From Armatimonadota bacterium (GTDB taxonomy: Bacteria; Armatimonadota; Fimbriimonadia; Fimbriimonadales; Fimbriimonadaceae), in contig JAFAFM010000264.1 of NCBI GenBank assembly GCA_023423495.1, forward strand, positions 1-6,631: a DNA stretch of 6,631 nucleotides, read 5' to 3'. Each line of letters opens with the position of its first letter. The first letter of the stretch is position 1. The translations under genes and the position numbers were made by a program. This document shows positions 5,940 to 6,631 of the stretch, piece by piece. The notes beneath the pieces were generated by a model. The model was given only the letters and a program-made list of their open reading frames with translations, ran no database searches and was not told the DNA's origin.

Positions 5940-6296
5940 ATGCCAATGAATTATCTTTCTATGACTCCGCCAGACGGCATCCAAGACTTGCTCCTGGTTC
6001 CAGTAATTTGTGCGGCTCTGGCCCTGATCTTTTGGTCGTTTGGAGTCAAGCAAGAAATCATCTCTGAAAACCGCAAGCTCAAGTGGTTCGGGGTTATTCC
6101 GGTACTTATCGGCCTGTTTTACGGCCTCCCGATCGCTCTGAGACTGCAAGACTACGCGTATATGCGCGTTCTTCCCAGTCGGAAAATCATCTACAGTCAC
6201 TATTTGGCGGCCGGCATCCCGCTGCTTGCGCTCGTGATCATCCTGATCTGGTTCTACGTAATCGAAAAGCGGCGTAAGCAGTGGTATCTGCACTGA
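5940..6296 (+). CDS. Small three-helix membrane protein of unknown function
   Basis: 118 residues, family not recognised. Three hydrophobic segments are clear: about 17-34 (LLLVPVICAALALIFWSF), 49-68 (including VIPVLIGLFYGLPIAL) and 88-108 (including IPLLALVIILIWFYVI). The C-terminus EKRRKQWYLH is strongly basic and so probably cytoplasmic, which puts the N-terminus outside and the 35-48 loop (several K and R) inside. The start is uncertain: ATG 5940, 5946 and 5961 are all in frame, and none has a Shine-Dalgarno; 5940 is the longest. The hydrophobic pattern and basic tail make the frame convincing against the opposite-strand ORF over the same region. It ends 35 bp before the lipoprotein gene and might be transcribed with it. 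Nothing shows a specific function. Confidence 0.7.
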   Translation: MPMNYLSMTPPDGIQDLLLVPVICAALALIFWSFGVKQEIISENRKLKWFGVIPVLIGLFYGLPIALRLQDYAYMRVLPSRKIIYSHYLAAGIPLLALVIILIWFYVIEKRRKQWYLH

Positions 6297-6316
6297 GGCT
6301 ATTTCCGCATTCAGTG

Positions 6317-6322
6317 TAAAAT
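6317..6322 (+). promoter_or_regulatory. Candidate -10 element before the lipoprotein gene
   Basis: TAAAAT matches five of six -10 consensus positions, is directly preceded by TG, and sits 9 nt before ATG 6332. No -35 is visible at the expected distance, where the sequence is the end of the membrane-protein gene. No Shine-Dalgarno lies before ATG 6332, so a nearly leaderless transcript is possible. Function is inferred. Confidence 0.35.
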
Positions 6323-6331
6323 CGGTTGAAT

Positions 6332-6631
6332 ATGCGCTCGCTGCTATCTCTCGCTGCCCTAACTTCGATCCTGCTTGTCGCGGGATGCGGCAAGGGGAAC
6401 TTCTCCCAATCTGCAACCCAGGGTAACGAAAACGTTTTTCGATACTCGATCGTGCAAAAGCCCTCGACCCTTGACCCAGGAAAGGTTCAGGACGGCAACA
6501 CGATCGATCTCCTCCAGCAGGTTTTCGAAGGCCTCACGACTTGGAGCGAAGATAACCAGCCCGTTCCGAACCTTTGCGAAAAGTGGGAGATTTCCGAGGG
6601 TGGAACTCTCTACACCTTCACCATCAAGAAG
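6332..6631 (+). CDS. Peptide ABC transporter substrate-binding lipoprotein, N-terminal part
   Basis: The first 100 residues of a family 5 solute-binding protein (OppA/DppA type), which binds peptides or similar solutes outside the membrane and delivers them to an ABC permease. The gene runs off the window; family members are usually 500-600 residues. The N-terminus is a lipoprotein signal peptide with lipobox LVAGC, so C19 should be lipidated after cleavage. The mature part shows the family's opening pattern: FRYSIVQKPSTLDPGK (36-51), then DLLQQVFEGLTTW, the PVPNLCEKWEIS segment (about 78-88, matching the common P-x-LA-x-x-W), and GTLYTFTIKK. ATG 6332 gives a sound signal peptide; TTG 6326 is an in-frame alternative two codons upstream. 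No Shine-Dalgarno is seen. The solute cannot be told from this fragment, and permease or ATPase genes would lie beyond the window, if nearby. Confidence 0.9.
   Translation, partial: MRSLLSLAALTSILLVAGCGKGNFSQSATQGNENVFRYSIVQKPSTLDPGKVQDGNTIDLLQQVFEGLTTWSEDNQPVPNLCEKWEISEGGTLYTFTIKK

Noticed and set aside
5762..6067. A plus-strand open frame starting within the terminator region
   Set aside because: It begins inside the terminator hairpin, runs through the heptamer repeat and overlaps the membrane-protein gene out of frame. It lacks a ribosome binding site and protein-like composition.
5901..6416. A 171-codon minus-strand open frame
   Set aside because: It is antisense to both the three-helix membrane protein and the lipoprotein signal peptide, both of which are well supported.

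Overview
This window is ordinary chromosomal DNA from a bacterium of roughly mid-50s % GC (estimated by eye). It carries eight protein genes, two of which run off the ends, and no RNA genes, phage genes, insertion sequences or CRISPR arrays. A lipobox-bearing solute-binding protein, cytoplasmic GAF-GAF-HisKA_2 kinase, stand-alone receiver protein and GTG/TTG starts are all bacterial. Several genes lack a Shine-Dalgarno sequence and have a -10-like hexamer 8-9 nt before the start codon. Together with the DTQVH-type dihydroorotase, this hints at a lineage outside the classical model phyla. Armatimonadota would fit, but that is only a guess from general impression.

Left part: a dihydroorotase (minus strand, C-terminus cut off by the window edge) diverges from an unrecognised 262-residue protein (plus strand). 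Its last 29 bp overlap, tail to tail, the end of a long minus-strand gene set.

Middle part: a minus-strand cluster, read right to left, of a fumarylacetoacetate hydrolase (FAH)-fold protein (5225-4437), a zinc M16 peptidase (4416-3190) and a GAF-GAF-HisKA_2 histidine kinase (3188-1596). The gaps are 20 bp and 1 bp, so the three are probably co-transcribed. The FAH-like protein has lost the acidic residues expected to hold the catalytic metal.

Right part: a stand-alone response regulator reads away from that cluster. It has the best promoter in the window (TTGACA, 17 bp, TAGCAT), an unusual tandem array of three Shine-Dalgarno motifs, and a clear intrinsic terminator. After a short spacer with a 7-bp imperfect tandem repeat come a small three-helix membrane protein of unknown function and the first 100 residues of an oligopeptide-type ABC transporter substrate-binding lipoprotein.

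How the genes may work together: the kinase and the single-domain regulator are plausible signalling partners by proximity only. The dihydroorotase belongs to pyrimidine synthesis and the lipoprotein to peptide uptake, and neither is visibly linked to the signalling genes. I found no convincing evidence of a wholly new system. The best leads are the degenerate FAH-like protein in an operon with peptidase and kinase, the regulatory region at 5268-5343, and the pattern suggesting leaderless transcripts.
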